64,000 nt of DNA from Herminiimonas fonticola (GTDB taxonomy: Bacteria > Pseudomonadota > Gammaproteobacteria > Burkholderiales > Burkholderiaceae_D): NCBI RefSeq assembly GCF_003293745.1, contig NZ_PTLZ01000002.1, positions 124,001 through 188,000 of the forward strand. Reading direction: 5' to 3'. Positions 55,155-63,917 of the stretch are shown here, in pieces. A program made the translations under genes and the position numbers. Each line of letters opens with the position of its first letter. Within the stretch, counting starts at the first letter, position 1. Below the pieces are notes generated by a model. It saw only the letters and a list, made by a program, of their open reading frames with translations, ran no database searches and had not been told where the DNA came from.

Positions 55155-56696
55155 TCAAACCGCCGCAACAGGAATTTCGTTCAGGCGGATTTTTTCGATT
55201 TTTTCTTTCCACTCTTTCGGTCCGGTGTTGTGGACTGAGGTGCCGGTGGAATCGACGGCGACGGTGACGGGCATATCCGTGACGTCGAATTCGTAAATCG
55301 CTTCCATCCCCAGATCGGCGAAGCCCACTACCTTGGCAGTCTTGATTGCCTTCGATACCAGATATGCTGCACCGCCTACGGCCATCAGATACGCGGATTG
55401 ATGTTTCTTGATTGCTTCGATGGCAGTCGGGCCGCGTTCTGCTTTGCCGACCATGGAGATCAAACCGGTTTGCGCCAGCATCATCTCGGTAAATTTATCC
55501 ATGCGGGTTGCGGTAGTCGGGCCGGCTGGGCCAACCACTTCATCACGGACTGGATCTACCGGGCCTACGTAATAAATAATGCGATTGGTGAAGTCGACCG
55601 GCAGTTTTTCACCCTTGGCCAGCATGTCTTGTATGCGTTTGTGTGCAGCATCGCGACCGGTCAGCATCTTGCCGTTCAACAGCAAGGTTTGGCCTGGCTT
55701 CCATGAAGCGACTTCTTCCTTGGTCAGCGTATTCAAGTCCACGCGTTTCGACAATTCTGTATTCGGCATCCAGTTCACATCAGGCCAATCGGACAAGGAT
55801 GGCGGATCCAGATAAACCGGACCGGAGCCATCGAGTACGAAGTGTGCATGACGTGTCGCCGCGCAGTTAGGGATCATCGCCACCGGCTTCGATGCTGCGT
55901 GCGTAGGGTGCATCATGATCTTGACGTCGAGTACGGTCGTCAAACCGCCCAGACCCTGCGCGCCTATGCCGAGTGCATTGATCTTGTTGCACAACTCGAT
56001 ACGCAATTCTTCAGTCTTGTTTTGCGGGCCGCGTTGCTTCAGTTCGTACATGTCGACGTCTTCCATCAACACCTGTTTTGCCATCAGCATCGCGCGTTCT
56101 GCAGTGCCGCCGATGCCGATGCCCAGCATGCCGGGTGGGCACCAGCCTGCACCCATCAAAGGCACAGTTTGCATGACCCAATCGACCAGTGAATCGGATG
56201 GATTGAGCATGACGAATTTTGTTTTGTTTTCCGAACCGCCGCCTTTGGCTGCGACTTGCACGTCCACAGTATTGCCCGGCACTAGCTCCATGTGCACGAC
56301 GGCTGGTGTGTTGTCTTTGGTGTTCTTGCGCTCGAAGTGCGGGTCGGCCACGATCGATGCGCGCAAGGTGTTGTCTGGATGGTTGTATGCGCGACGCACA
56401 CCTTCATTCACTGCATCAGTGATCGAAGTTTTGCCGAAGCCTTCGAACTTCACTTCCATGCCGATTTTCAAAAAGACATTGACGATGCCGGTGTCCTGAC
56501 AGATAGGCCGTTTGCCTTCCGCGCACATGCGCGAATTGGTCAGGATCTGCGCAATCGCATCCTTGGCCGCCGGACTTTGTTCTGCTTCGTATGCCCGCGC
56601 CAGATGCTGGATGTAATCCTGCGGATGGTAGTAGCTGATGTATTGCAAGGCAGCGGCAACGGATTCGATCAAATCGTCTTGTTTAATGATGGTCAT
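55155..56696 (-). CDS. fumA: Class I (iron-sulfur) fumarate hydratase
   Basis: 513-residue [4Fe-4S] fumarase of the single-chain class I type (fumarate to malate). The cluster ligand Cys of RMCAEGKRPICQDTG, the GAGWCPPGMLGIGIGG block and the C-terminal half with AGPTTATRMDKF are typical. Oxygen-sensitive enzymes of this kind usually coexist with a stable FumC elsewhere. Leftward, preceding murI. Confidence 0.95.
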   Translation of the reverse strand: MTIIKQDDLIESVAAALQYISYYHPQDYIQHLARAYEAEQSPAAKDAIAQILTNSRMCAEGKRPICQDTGIVNVFLKIGMEVKFEGFGKTSITDAVNEGVRRAYNHPDNTLRASIVADPHFERKNTKDNTPAVVHMELVPGNTVDVQVAAKGGGSENKTKFVMLNPSDSLVDWVMQTVPLMGAGWCPPGMLGIGIGGTAERAMLMAKQVLMEDVDMYELKQRGPQNKTEELRIELCNKINALGIGAQGLGGLTTVLDVKIMMHPTHAASKPVAMIPNCAATRHAHFVLDGSGPVYLDPPSLSDWPDVNWMPNTELSKRVDLNTLTKEEVASWKPGQTLLLNGKMLTGRDAAHKRIQDMLAKGEKLPVDFTNRIIYYVGPVDPVRDEVVGPAGPTTATRMDKFTEMMLAQTGLISMVGKAERGPTAIEAIKKHQSAYLMAVGGAAYLVSKAIKTAKVVGFADLGMEAIYEFDVTDMPVTVAVDSTGTSVHNTGPKEWKEKIEKIRLNEIPVAAV

Positions 56697-56745
56697 GGCG
56701 GTATCGGCTGTGAACGTTAGTGGAAGATGGATTTAGTGAGTTGCT

Positions 56746-57369
56746 TCAGTGTGCTGCCTGATTCAGTGAGTTGGTTTCCGCCATGATGCGATCAGCGTAG
56801 GCAATCGCCAATGCGGAAATCAGGAAAACAATATGAATACCGGTTTGCGCGTACAGCGTCTTTGCATCGTAAGACGATGCATTGATAAATGTCTTCAGTA
56901 AATGAATGGACGAGATGCCGATGATTGCCGTCGCCAGTTTTACTTTCAGTACCGACGCGTTGACGTGCGATAACCATTCCGGTTGATCGGGATGGCTTTC
57001 CAGATTCATCCGCGAGACAAAGGTTTCGTAGCCGCCAACGATGACCATGATCAGCAGGTTCGAGATCATGACGACGTCGATCAAGCCAAGTACAACCAGC
57101 ATGATGGTGGTTTCTGTCAACTTCTCTGCGCGCTGCGCGCCGGGTATGGTGACGACGTCCAGAATATGTTTCAGCGATTCAGCATTGCCGAAGATCGCGC
57201 CTATCAAATCCGATAATTCCACCCAGAAGTGAAATACGTAGACGCATTGCGCCAGAATCAGACCCAGATACAATGGCAACTGTAGCCAGCGCGTCATGAA
57301 GATAAAATTGGCCAGCGGATGTATACGTTTTTTTGATGCTGATTCGTCAGTATGGGAAATTGATTTCAT
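56746..57369 (-). CDS. UPF0114/TIGR00645 family membrane protein (YqhA-like)
   Basis: 207 residues with about four hydrophobic segments (LYLGLILAQCVYVFHFWVEL; IMLVVLGLIDVVMISNLLIM; VKLATAIIGISSIHLL; VFLISALAIAYADRIM) and the family-typical GGYETFVSRM loop. Function unknown. A long in-frame extension upstream is excluded because ATG 57369 begins the conserved part. It is divergent from acs, with about 220 bases between. Confidence 0.88.
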   Translation of the reverse strand: MKSISHTDESASKKRIHPLANFIFMTRWLQLPLYLGLILAQCVYVFHFWVELSDLIGAIFGNAESLKHILDVVTIPGAQRAEKLTETTIMLVVLGLIDVVMISNLLIMVIVGGYETFVSRMNLESHPDQPEWLSHVNASVLKVKLATAIIGISSIHLLKTFINASSYDAKTLYAQTGIHIVFLISALAIAYADRIMAETNSLNQAAH

Positions 57370-57592
57370 TAGATGCGTTGGTGTAATAGATGACGAATGG
57401 AAGCTGCATTTTACACGCGCTCGTGTATTTTGCTGCGGTGCGGACCAAGGTAATGGCAACTTTCGACTCGAATTGCTTGGACTGGTTCCATAGGTGGTTT
57501 TACAGCTAGATTTGCAGTCAGATTGGTGTAAGGCTTCAGTAAGCGTAGAAGCATATTGTGAGTAACAAATAAAATCCGTAACGGAGGGGACA

Positions 57593-59575
57593 ATGTCCAG
57601 CATCGAGAGCTTCAAACAAGAGGAGCGGGTATTCAATTCGCCCGCAGATTTCGTCAACAACGCTGCTATCAGCGGCATGGAAGCTTATCGTGCCTTGTGT
57701 GCGGAAGCGGCCGACGATTACGAAGGTTTCTGGGCGCGCCTTGCGCAGCAGAACATACACTGGACCAAGCCGTTCACCAAAAAACTGGATGAGTCCAATG
57801 CGCCTTTTTATAAATGGTTTGAAGACGGTGAGCTGAACGTCTCCTGGAATTGCCTGGATAGGCACCTGACCAACGGCAATGCTGACAAAGTCGCGATCAT
57901 TTTTGAATCCGACGACGGCAAAGTGACACGCGCCACTTATAAAGAACTGTACGAGTACGTTTGCAAATTCGCCAACGGCCTCAAATCGCTGGATATCAAA
58001 AAAGGCGATCGCGTCATCATCTATATGCCGATGTCGATAGAAGGCGTCGCTGCAATGCAAGCCTGCGCACGCATAGGCGCGACGCACTCGGTCGTGTTCG
58101 GCGGCTTCTCTGCCAAGTCGCTGCAGGAACGTATTATCGATGCTGGTGCAGTTGCAGTACTGACTTCCGACTATCAGGTGCGCGGCGGCAAAAATCTCCC
58201 CTTGAAAGCCATCGTCGATGAAGCACTGGCGATGGGCGGTTGCGATACCATCCGCAACGTTGTTGTGTATCGACGCACAGGCGGCGACATCAACTTCGTC
58301 AAAGGCCGCGATACCTGGTTGCACGAGCTCGTTGAAAAACAAGCGACAGTATGCGAACCGGTCGCCGTCGGTGCCGAACATCCACTCTTCATCCTTTACA
58401 CATCGGGCTCCACCGGCAAACCAAAAGGCGTGCAGCATTCATCCGCCGGTTATCTGCTGTGGGCGATGCTGACGATGAAATGGGTGTTTGACATCAAGCC
58501 GAACGATGTCTACTGGTGTACTGCCGACATCGGCTGGATCACCGGCCACACCTATGTCACCTACGGCCCGCTCGCCGTTGGCGCAACGCAGATCGTGTTT
58601 GAAGGCGTACCGATGTTCCCGAACGCTGGTCGCTTCTGGGACATGGTGCAAAAGCACAAGGTTTCCATCTTCTATACCGCACCGACTGCGATCCGTTCTT
58701 TGATCAAGGCGGCAGAAGCCGATCCATCCGTACATCCAGGCAAATACGATCTCAGCAGCTTGCGCCTGCTCGGCTCGGTTGGCGAACCTATCAATCCGGA
58801 AGCATGGATGTGGTACTACAAAAATATCGGCGGCGAGCGTTGCCCGATTGCCGACACCTTCTGGCAAACGGAAACCGGCGGCCACGTGATTTCGCCATTG
58901 CCGGGTGCAACGCCTATGGTGCCGGGTTCCTGTACTTTGCCGCTGCCAGGCATTACCGCAGCGGTCGTCGATGATGGTGGCCACGATTTGCCGAATGGCA
59001 AAGGCGGCTTGCTTGTCATCAAGCGCCCATGGCCATCGATGATCCGCAATATCTGGAACGATCCGGAGCGCTTCCAAAAGAGTTACTTCCCGCCAGAACT
59101 GGGCGGCACAACTTACCTCGCAGGTGATGGTGCGATCCGCAATGAAGAAACCGGTTACTTCACCATCACCGGCCGTATCGATGACGTGTTGAATATCTCC
59201 GGCCATCGCATGGGCACGGCAGAAATCGAATCCGCACTGGTCGCCAATCCTATCGTGGCCGAAGCTGCAGTTGTCGGCAAACCGGATGAAACGACAGGCG
59301 AATCGATTTGTGCCTTCGTCGTTCTCAAGCGCAGCCGTCCGGAAGGGGATGACGCCAAACAGCTCGCCAAGGAATTGCGCGACTGGGTAGCAAAAGAAAT
59401 CGGCCCGATCGCCAAGCCGAAAGAAATCCGCTTTGGCGACAACTTGCCTAAGACCCGCTCCGGCAAGATCATGCGTCGGCTGTTGCGCGTGCTCGCCAAG
59501 GATGAAGACATCACGCAAGATATCTCCACCCTGGAGAATCCGGCAATTCTGGAGCAGCTCAAGCAGGCACAATAA
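57593..59575 (+). CDS. acs: Acetyl-CoA synthetase
   Basis: 660-residue AMP-forming acetate-CoA ligase. The AMP-binding motif [20 protein letters not shown], the WQTETGGH block, and the C-terminal lysine of [10 protein letters not shown] (about K625, the usual acetylation site) are intact. AACGGAGG sits just before the ATG. It is transcribed alone, ending in a strong terminator; the 220-base upstream gap shared with the UPF0114 gene leaves room for regulation. Confidence 0.97.
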   Translation: MSSIESFKQEERVFNSPADFVNNAAISGMEAYRALCAEAADDYEGFWARLAQQNIHWTKPFTKKLDESNAPFYKWFEDGELNVSWNCLDRHLTNGNADKVAIIFESDDGKVTRATYKELYEYVCKFANGLKSLDIKKGDRVIIYMPMSIEGVAAMQACARIGATHSVVFGGFSAKSLQERIIDAGAVAVLTSDYQVRGGKNLPLKAIVDEALAMGGCDTIRNVVVYRRTGGDINFVKGRDTWLHELVEKQATVCEPVAVGAEHPLFILYTSGSTGKPKGVQHSSAGYLLWAMLTMKWVFDIKPNDVYWCTADIGWITGHTYVTYGPLAVGATQIVFEGVPMFPNAGRFWDMVQKHKVSIFYTAPTAIRSLIKAAEADPSVHPGKYDLSSLRLLGSVGEPINPEAWMWYYKNIGGERCPIADTFWQTETGGHVISPLPGATPMVPGSCTLPLPGITAAVVDDGGHDLPNGKGGLLVIKRPWPSMIRNIWNDPERFQKSYFPPELGGTTYLAGDGAIRNEETGYFTITGRIDDVLNISGHRMGTAEIESALVANPIVAEAAVVGKPDETTGESICAFVVLKRSRPEGDDAKQLAKELRDWVAKEIGPIAKPKEIRFGDNLPKTRSGKIMRRLLRVLAKDEDITQDISTLENPAILEQLKQAQ

Positions 59576-59592
59576 ATTATCGTGGATTCAAC

Positions 59593-59628
59593 AAAAGCCG
59601 TCGCAGTAGCCTGCTCCGACGGCTTTTT
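59593..59628 (+). terminator. Terminator of acs
   Basis: AAAAGCCGTCG / CGACGGCTTTT stem with an internal loop followed by Ts. Confidence 0.88.
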
Positions 59629-59682
59629 TACGTCCTTTGTATAATGACAGAGCGGGAAAACCGGCCTATTCGGAGAAATTTT

Positions 59683-59691
59683 TGCTATAAT
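59683..59691 (+). promoter_or_regulatory. Extended -10 promoter of tRNA-Ser
   Basis: TGCTATAAT, an extended -10 box, about 42 bases before the tRNA 5' end. No good -35 was found at normal spacing, which extended -10 promoters tolerate. Confidence 0.7.
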
Positions 59692-59733
59692 CGGCGACTT
59701 CGCTAAAAAGCAGCACTGCGAAGAACAAATTCA

Positions 59734-59824
59734 GGAGAGATGGATGAGTGGTTTAAGTCGCACGCCTGGAAAGCGTGTGTAGGTTCATAGCCTACCGGGG
59801 GTTCGAATCCCCCTTTCTCCGCCA
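59734..59824 (+). tRNA. tRNA-Ser (anticodon GGA)
   Basis: Class II tRNA of 91 bases: acceptor GGAGAGA / TTTCTCC with encoded GCCA end, anticodon loop CTGGAAA with GGA, a long variable arm (TGTAGGTTCATAGCCTACC) and T-arm GGGGGTTCGAATCCCCC. Promoter and terminator flank it. Confidence 0.96.
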
Positions 59825-59830
59825 AAATAC

Positions 59831-59855
59831 AAAAGCCCGCGCAAGCGGGCTTTTT
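59831..59855 (+). terminator. Terminator of tRNA-Ser
   Basis: AAAAGCCCGC-GCAA-GCGGGCTTTTT hairpin six bases after the tRNA CCA end. Confidence 0.88.
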
Positions 59856-59871
59856 GTTTTTCGGCCGAGAA

Positions 59872-59940
59872 AAGTAAGCCGCCTGCGCGGCTTACGCGGG
59901 GATTCGAAGGGAATCGCTTGCAAGCGATTCCGCGGCCTGC
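59872..59940. repeat. REP-like palindromic element, copy 1
   Basis: Contains GTAAGCCGC / GCGGCTTAC (59872-59893) and the 22-base perfect palindrome GGAATCGCTTG / CAAGCGATTCC (59910-59931), preceded by GCGGGGATTCGAA. A diverged copy lies at 63466-63511. Both follow a terminator at similar distance. Confidence 0.65.
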
Positions 59941-59951
59941 GGAACGTAGGC

Positions 59952-59974
59952 GAATCCATTTTCTCTGCCAGAAT
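59952..59974 (+). pseudogene. Degenerate copy of the tRNA-Ser 3' end
   Basis: GCGAATCCATTTTCTCTGCC followed by AGAATA resembles the intact tRNA-Ser end (TCGAATCCCCCTTTCTCCGCC, then AAAATA) at most positions. It lies directly before the AT-rich accessory gene. This pattern suggests an old attachment-site duplication, though the match is short and imperfect. Confidence 0.45.
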
Positions 59975-59976
59975 AG

Positions 59977-61287
59977 TCAAAGTGTTTCGATCACAAATAT
60001 TTGGGAATAGCCTCGGTGTTTCTTTTTAAAGTTCTCTTTTATTAAAGATATGCGGTGTGTATTTGTAAATATATCTTTTTGACCTTTTTTATTGACTCCG
60101 AGAGTCTCTGTAACCGAGTCACTTTCTACTTTCGCGGCTTTTAATAAAGTTACACACAAATCCTGAAAATACTTTTCTGACTCCAATTTATTTGGAAACG
60201 TGTTCACGTTTAATTTGATCGTGAGTTTCTTTGCACAGTGCTCGTCGCCTTCTATGTAATAGGCAATGTTGTTCGGCAGAATATCATCGCTGCTTAGTTC
60301 CAGCATTGGTGAATTCGCAAACCATTTCTCGTCAAATTGTGGCCGGTAATTGCCCGCTACTAGGCCATCGTCGGAACAAAATAGTCTCGCTAGATAAGGA
60401 CTCCAGCCATCTTCTCTAGCGACAACTGGTGGGTGAGCTTCAGCGTATTTTTTATCCTTCAGTGCTTGAATAGATTTCAATACTTGTGCTTTGCTCGTTA
60501 GTGAATCCTTATACAACTCATGTGTCCACAATTCGATGAGTTGTGTATCTAGCGCGAATGACGTTATTGCTTTTCGCTTTGCATACAGCTGCAATTTCTT
60601 GTCTGTGATACTGGAAGTAATTCGTGGCGCACCGGATTCGTATGCCATATAAATTTTTAGAAAATAAATAAATGGTAGATAGAGCAGAGACAGAAAAAGC
60701 GGTACTGTGAATTCGCGGAGATTCGCAATACTTGCAAAGGCGGTGAAATCGTTTATCGCTTGATACAAGCCATTTAATAGATAGAAACATCCTGCTGTTA
60801 CTAGAACTGAAAAACTAATTTTGTGCGCAACTGCGTACTCCGGCTTTCGCTCTGTGAATACACTCAAAGCCGTGAACAACGCTAAGAATGGTACTAATAG
60901 AAGCTCGACAATCATCGGGAAGCTATACAACTCCATGATGAATGTGATTGCGACCGTAACTCGAAAGATGTCTCGCGTAGTTTTTTTAAAGTACGCATGA
61001 TCTTCACTAATTCGACTTAAATTAAAGAAAGTTACGAAACCGAATGTCAGAGCCCACACTAAAGTAGTCTTTAAATTTTCCCAATTCCACAACCCTACTT
61101 CTTTAAGAATAGTCGTGCTTAAAATGATCCAAAGTCCGGCTAACAGCAATGAAGCTAGTACCTTTCCTTGGCATATTGCCCGTATTAATGGTGGAATCGA
61201 GCTACGTACGCTGGCGTTCAACATAACCCAAGTGGTAAAGACAGCCAACCAAATTAGCGTCGATAATTCTCGATTACTAAGATTCAT
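59977..61287 (-). CDS. Unknown membrane protein with soluble C-terminal domain (AT-rich, accessory)
   Basis: 436 residues, family not recognised. The N-terminal half (about 1-225) has six or so hydrophobic segments (LIWLAVFTTWVMLNASV; VLASLLLAGLWIILS; TTLVWALTFGFVTFF; ITFIMELYSFPMIVELLLVPF; FSVLVTAGCFYLLNGLY; VPLFLSLLYLPFIYFLK), the C-terminal half is soluble and Lys-rich, with LTIKLNVNTFPNKLE. Base composition is clearly AT-richer than the neighbours and codon use differs, a sign of transfer. ATG 61287 is preferred to an upstream TTG. It ends right at the tRNA-Ser remnant. Confidence 0.75.
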   Translation of the reverse strand: MNLSNRELSTLIWLAVFTTWVMLNASVRSSIPPLIRAICQGKVLASLLLAGLWIILSTTILKEVGLWNWENLKTTLVWALTFGFVTFFNLSRISEDHAYFKKTTRDIFRVTVAITFIMELYSFPMIVELLLVPFLALFTALSVFTERKPEYAVAHKISFSVLVTAGCFYLLNGLYQAINDFTAFASIANLREFTVPLFLSLLYLPFIYFLKIYMAYESGAPRITSSITDKKLQLYAKRKAITSFALDTQLIELWTHELYKDSLTSKAQVLKSIQALKDKKYAEAHPPVVAREDGWSPYLARLFCSDDGLVAGNYRPQFDEKWFANSPMLELSSDDILPNNIAYYIEGDEHCAKKLTIKLNVNTFPNKLESEKYFQDLCVTLLKAAKVESDSVTETLGVNKKGQKDIFTNTHRISLIKENFKKKHRGYSQIFVIETL

Positions 61288-61439
61288 TATTTTTAACAAA
61301 AGATAGATGTTTTTTCAGCGATGATTAGCCGCATTTAATTCGCCTTTGGCATTCGTTGTGTTTTTAGTATTCAGAAGATTTTCGACTATTGCTAATATTT
61401 CTGCGTTGGGAAAATGCATGGAACTTTTATGCAGTGTCT

Positions 61440-61820
61440 TTACTGGGCTTTGTCATACTCGTCCCAGCTAGAGAAACCAATAGGTCTTTTAGGCTGTTCA
61501 ATATTTTCGCGCTTTAAAGCGACCAGCAATACGCTGATTTGTGTGACATGCTGAATTAACTCTACTTGCTGTCCATCCTCCGTTTTACCTCTGAACGACA
61601 TTAGTGAGGGATTCCAGAAGCCGATATCATCAATATGAATAGTGATGGATTGTCCGAAATTTACTAATCTTGCACCTACTTCATGTTCGTCATCAAGCTG
61701 ACGATGAAAGTCGTTGATCCATTGAATTAGCCGCCGATGAAACTCGTCTGCGAGATTGTGATCTTTTGGGGGCATCAAAGCCGAAAGGTTGATGTTTGGC
61801 TGGAAAAATTCTGTGTTCAT
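61440..61820 (-). CDS. DUF6173-like protein (AT-rich, accessory)
   Basis: 126 residues. The central pattern LDDEHEVGARLVNFGQSITI, IGFWNPSLMSFRG and VELIQHVTQISVLLVAL fits what I remember of DUF6173, a small family of unknown function; I hold this loosely. Soluble, no signal peptide. AT-rich like the gene downstream, with about 150 bases between. Start at 61820 is the first ATG of the frame. Confidence 0.7.
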   Translation of the reverse strand: MNTEFFQPNINLSALMPPKDHNLADEFHRRLIQWINDFHRQLDDEHEVGARLVNFGQSITIHIDDIGFWNPSLMSFRGKTEDGQQVELIQHVTQISVLLVALKRENIEQPKRPIGFSSWDEYDKAQ

Positions 61821-62123
61821 TGTTTCTCCTAGTTGTAATTGTTGTCATCGCATTCTACCCAAGGTTTGCGGTTATCTTCGATAACTAGATCGCCAAACAC
61901 ACGCTCGTTTTTCTAGTTCTTGAAATAGCTTGCGCGAGTTGGTAAGAAATCCTAAAAAATGCTCGTTCTAGCGGGCATTTTTGTTTGTGCAAAGTAGCTT
62001 GGTTACGCCTGGTTACACACCCGCAACGTTCCAGCTGAACTTCACCCTTTTATCCCCGTCTTACAAATACCAGTTTCTTGAGCCGCATCAGGACTGCCCA
62101 AACCTCACACACCAGGATTTGAT
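61821..62123. other. Intergenic region with a terminator-like hairpin
   Basis: About 300 bases before the YXWGXW gene. It holds a hairpin at 61955-61984 (AAAAATGCTCG / CGGGCATTTTT, one G-T pair) followed by T-rich sequence. No gene is seen. It separates the AT-rich patch from normal-composition DNA. Confidence 0.5.
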
Positions 62124-63377
62124 ATGGCTAGCTCTTTCTTTGCACGCGCTGCGCTGCTTATCTGTCTGACGCTACCTGCTGCAAGCTGGGCGCGGGTGGA
62201 TGTTTTCGTTTCATTTGCGCCGCCACCGCTACCGATTTATGTGCAGCCGCCGCTTCCCTATGAAGGCTATATCTGGTCGCCGGGTTATTGGGCGTACGAA
62301 GACGGCGACTATTATTGGGTGCCGGGCACATGGGTTCGCCCGCCTGCAATCGGTTTGTTCTGGACTCCGGGTTACTGGGCATGGAGTAATGGTGGATACA
62401 TATTCCACCGTGGTTACTGGGGTCCTCGCGTCGGTTTTTACGGCGGCGTGAACTACGGTTATGGATATAACGGTTACGGTTATCAGGGTGGTTACTGGAA
62501 TCGCGGCGCGTTCTATTACAACAAGTCGATCAACAATTTCGGTAACCGCCATGTTACGCGGGTTTACAACAAGACCGTCGTGAATAACACGACAGTTAAT
62601 AACATCAGCTATAACGGCGGCAATGGCGGCGTGAACGCCAGACCTAGTTCGCGCGAGCAAAATTATGCACGCGAAAAACATATCGCACCGACTTCTGTAC
62701 AGAGACAGCATGTGCAGGCCGCCATCGGCAACCGCGAACAACGCGCATCGGTTAATCAGGGCAGGCCGCCGATTGCTGCAACCGACCGGCCTGGTCAGTT
62801 CAAAGGTTCAGCAGTAGTACCTGCGCGTGCGGCGGGTGGCCCGTTGCCTGATCGATTACGTCAGAACGATGATAGGCGTTCGTATGACGGACGTCTGGAC
62901 TCTGCGCAACCTTTGTCACGACCTTCCACGTCGCAGATCAATCCGCAGCGTGACAATGGACAGCAAGCGCGTCCGCAGTTTGATCGCCCACAGGATCAGT
63001 CACGTCCGCAACAACAACGCGACGAACAGGTGCGACAACAACGTGACCAATCGCAGCGCGAAGTTCAACGATCCCAGCAGCAACGTGAACAGCAGGTACA
63101 GCGCGAACAGCAGATGCAGCAACGGGAGCAACAAGGACAGCAACAACGCATGCAACAAGTGCAACGTGAACAGCAAGTTCAGCAGCAGCGTGCACAGCAA
63201 GCGGAGCGCTCACAAAAGATGCAGCAACAACGTGAACAACAGCAAGCACGTCAGGCGCAACCGCGACAGGAATCACAGCACGTGGAGCCTAGACAACGCG
63301 AGCAGCGCCGGTCTCAGGCCTACGAGCAGGACAAAGCACCGCAAAACGAGCCACGTCGTGAAAGAGGGCGCGATTAA
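62124..63377 (+). CDS. Exported YXWGXW-repeat protein with Gln/Arg-rich tail
   Basis: 417 residues. Signal peptide (MASSFFARAALLICLTLPAA, cleaved after SWA), then YXWGXW-type repeats (about 45-105: GYIWSPGYWAYEDG, YYWVPGTWV, LFWTPGYWAW, GYIFHRGYWG), a Gly/Tyr/Asn-rich segment, a central RP/QR region and a C-terminal low-complexity tail of REQQ/QQR repeats (about 290-400). The first part matches a family often found near outer-membrane proteins. CCAGGA precedes the ATG. Function unknown; the tail could be a sticky surface or matrix segment. Confidence 0.85.
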   Translation: MASSFFARAALLICLTLPAASWARVDVFVSFAPPPLPIYVQPPLPYEGYIWSPGYWAYEDGDYYWVPGTWVRPPAIGLFWTPGYWAWSNGGYIFHRGYWGPRVGFYGGVNYGYGYNGYGYQGGYWNRGAFYYNKSINNFGNRHVTRVYNKTVVNNTTVNNISYNGGNGGVNARPSSREQNYAREKHIAPTSVQRQHVQAAIGNREQRASVNQGRPPIAATDRPGQFKGSAVVPARAAGGPLPDRLRQNDDRRSYDGRLDSAQPLSRPSTSQINPQRDNGQQARPQFDRPQDQSRPQQQRDEQVRQQRDQSQREVQRSQQQREQQVQREQQMQQREQQGQQQRMQQVQREQQVQQQRAQQAERSQKMQQQREQQQARQAQPRQESQHVEPRQREQRRSQAYEQDKAPQNEPRRERGRD

Positions 63378-63402
63378 CGGGTGGTTTTTATCTCTTCAGC
63401 AG

Positions 63403-63433
63403 AAAAAATGCCTGTGCGCGCGGGCATTTTTTT
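63403..63433 (+). terminator. Terminator after the YXWGXW gene
   Basis: AAAAAATGCC / GGGCATTTTTT hairpin with a GC-rich loop, followed by more Ts. Confidence 0.8.
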
Positions 63434-63465
63434 GTGGTGGAGAAAGCAAATCAGGAGTTTGGTTT

Positions 63466-63511
63466 GCGGGGAGGATTTGAAGGGAATTGCTTGCAAGCGA
63501 TTCCGCAGCTT
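63466..63511. repeat. REP-like palindromic element, copy 2
   Basis: GCGGGGAGGATTTGAAGGG followed by GGAATTGCTTGCAAGCGATTCC-type palindrome (63483-63504, one mismatch) and GCAGCTTGCT. It corresponds to GCGGGGATTCGAAGGG and the palindrome at 59894-59940. With the terminator before it, the layout mirrors copy 1. The rest of 63378-63696 shows nothing else apart from the ribosome site of the next gene. Confidence 0.6.
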
Positions 63512-63696
63512 GCTCAGCAGTTTTGGATGGTGTTGCTTATAGAGATGACTCGATTGTCATAAGGTTTTACTCGGCGACTCTTTCTGCCGGGAATGGAAAT
63601 GCAGGTCAATTCCCACAAGAGAATATCTGCTTGTCTGATTTTTTGTTTTGATCCAGCAACGTAAGATCAACACACAATCATTCAAAGGAGACCGTC

Positions 63697-63864
63697 ATGA
63701 TGACGCAAGTCGATGCAGTGAAGCAACGCAACGCAGAATTAAAAGATCGTGCCGAACGCGAAACGATTGTTCATGAGACGGTGCCGGGCGAAGATCGTAT
63801 TCAGTCCGAACAAACGAAAAAAGACAAAGCGTCAGTCAGTACGACGGATGAGGATACTAACTAA
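63697..63864 (+). CDS. Small hydrophilic protein with ETVPGE motif
   Basis: 55 residues (MMTQVDAVKQRNAELKDRAE start), highly charged and without hydrophobic core. It carries HETVPGEDRIQ and ends VSTTDEDTN, matching the C-terminus of the protein at 53639-53965. AAAGGAG precedes the ATG. Unknown function. Confidence 0.7.
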   Translation: MMTQVDAVKQRNAELKDRAERETIVHETVPGEDRIQSEQTKKDKASVSTTDEDTN

Positions 63865-63878
63865 CATCGGTCTCAAAT

Positions 63879-63917
63879 AAAAAACCGCGTCTCCTTTAAA
63901 AGAGGCGCGGTTTTTTT
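63879..63917 (+). terminator. Terminator after the small hydrophilic protein
   Basis: AAAACCGCGTCTC / GAGGCGCGGTTTT stem (one G-T pair) with an A/T loop and a T-tract. The last 80 bases of the window hold nothing I can name. Confidence 0.85.
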
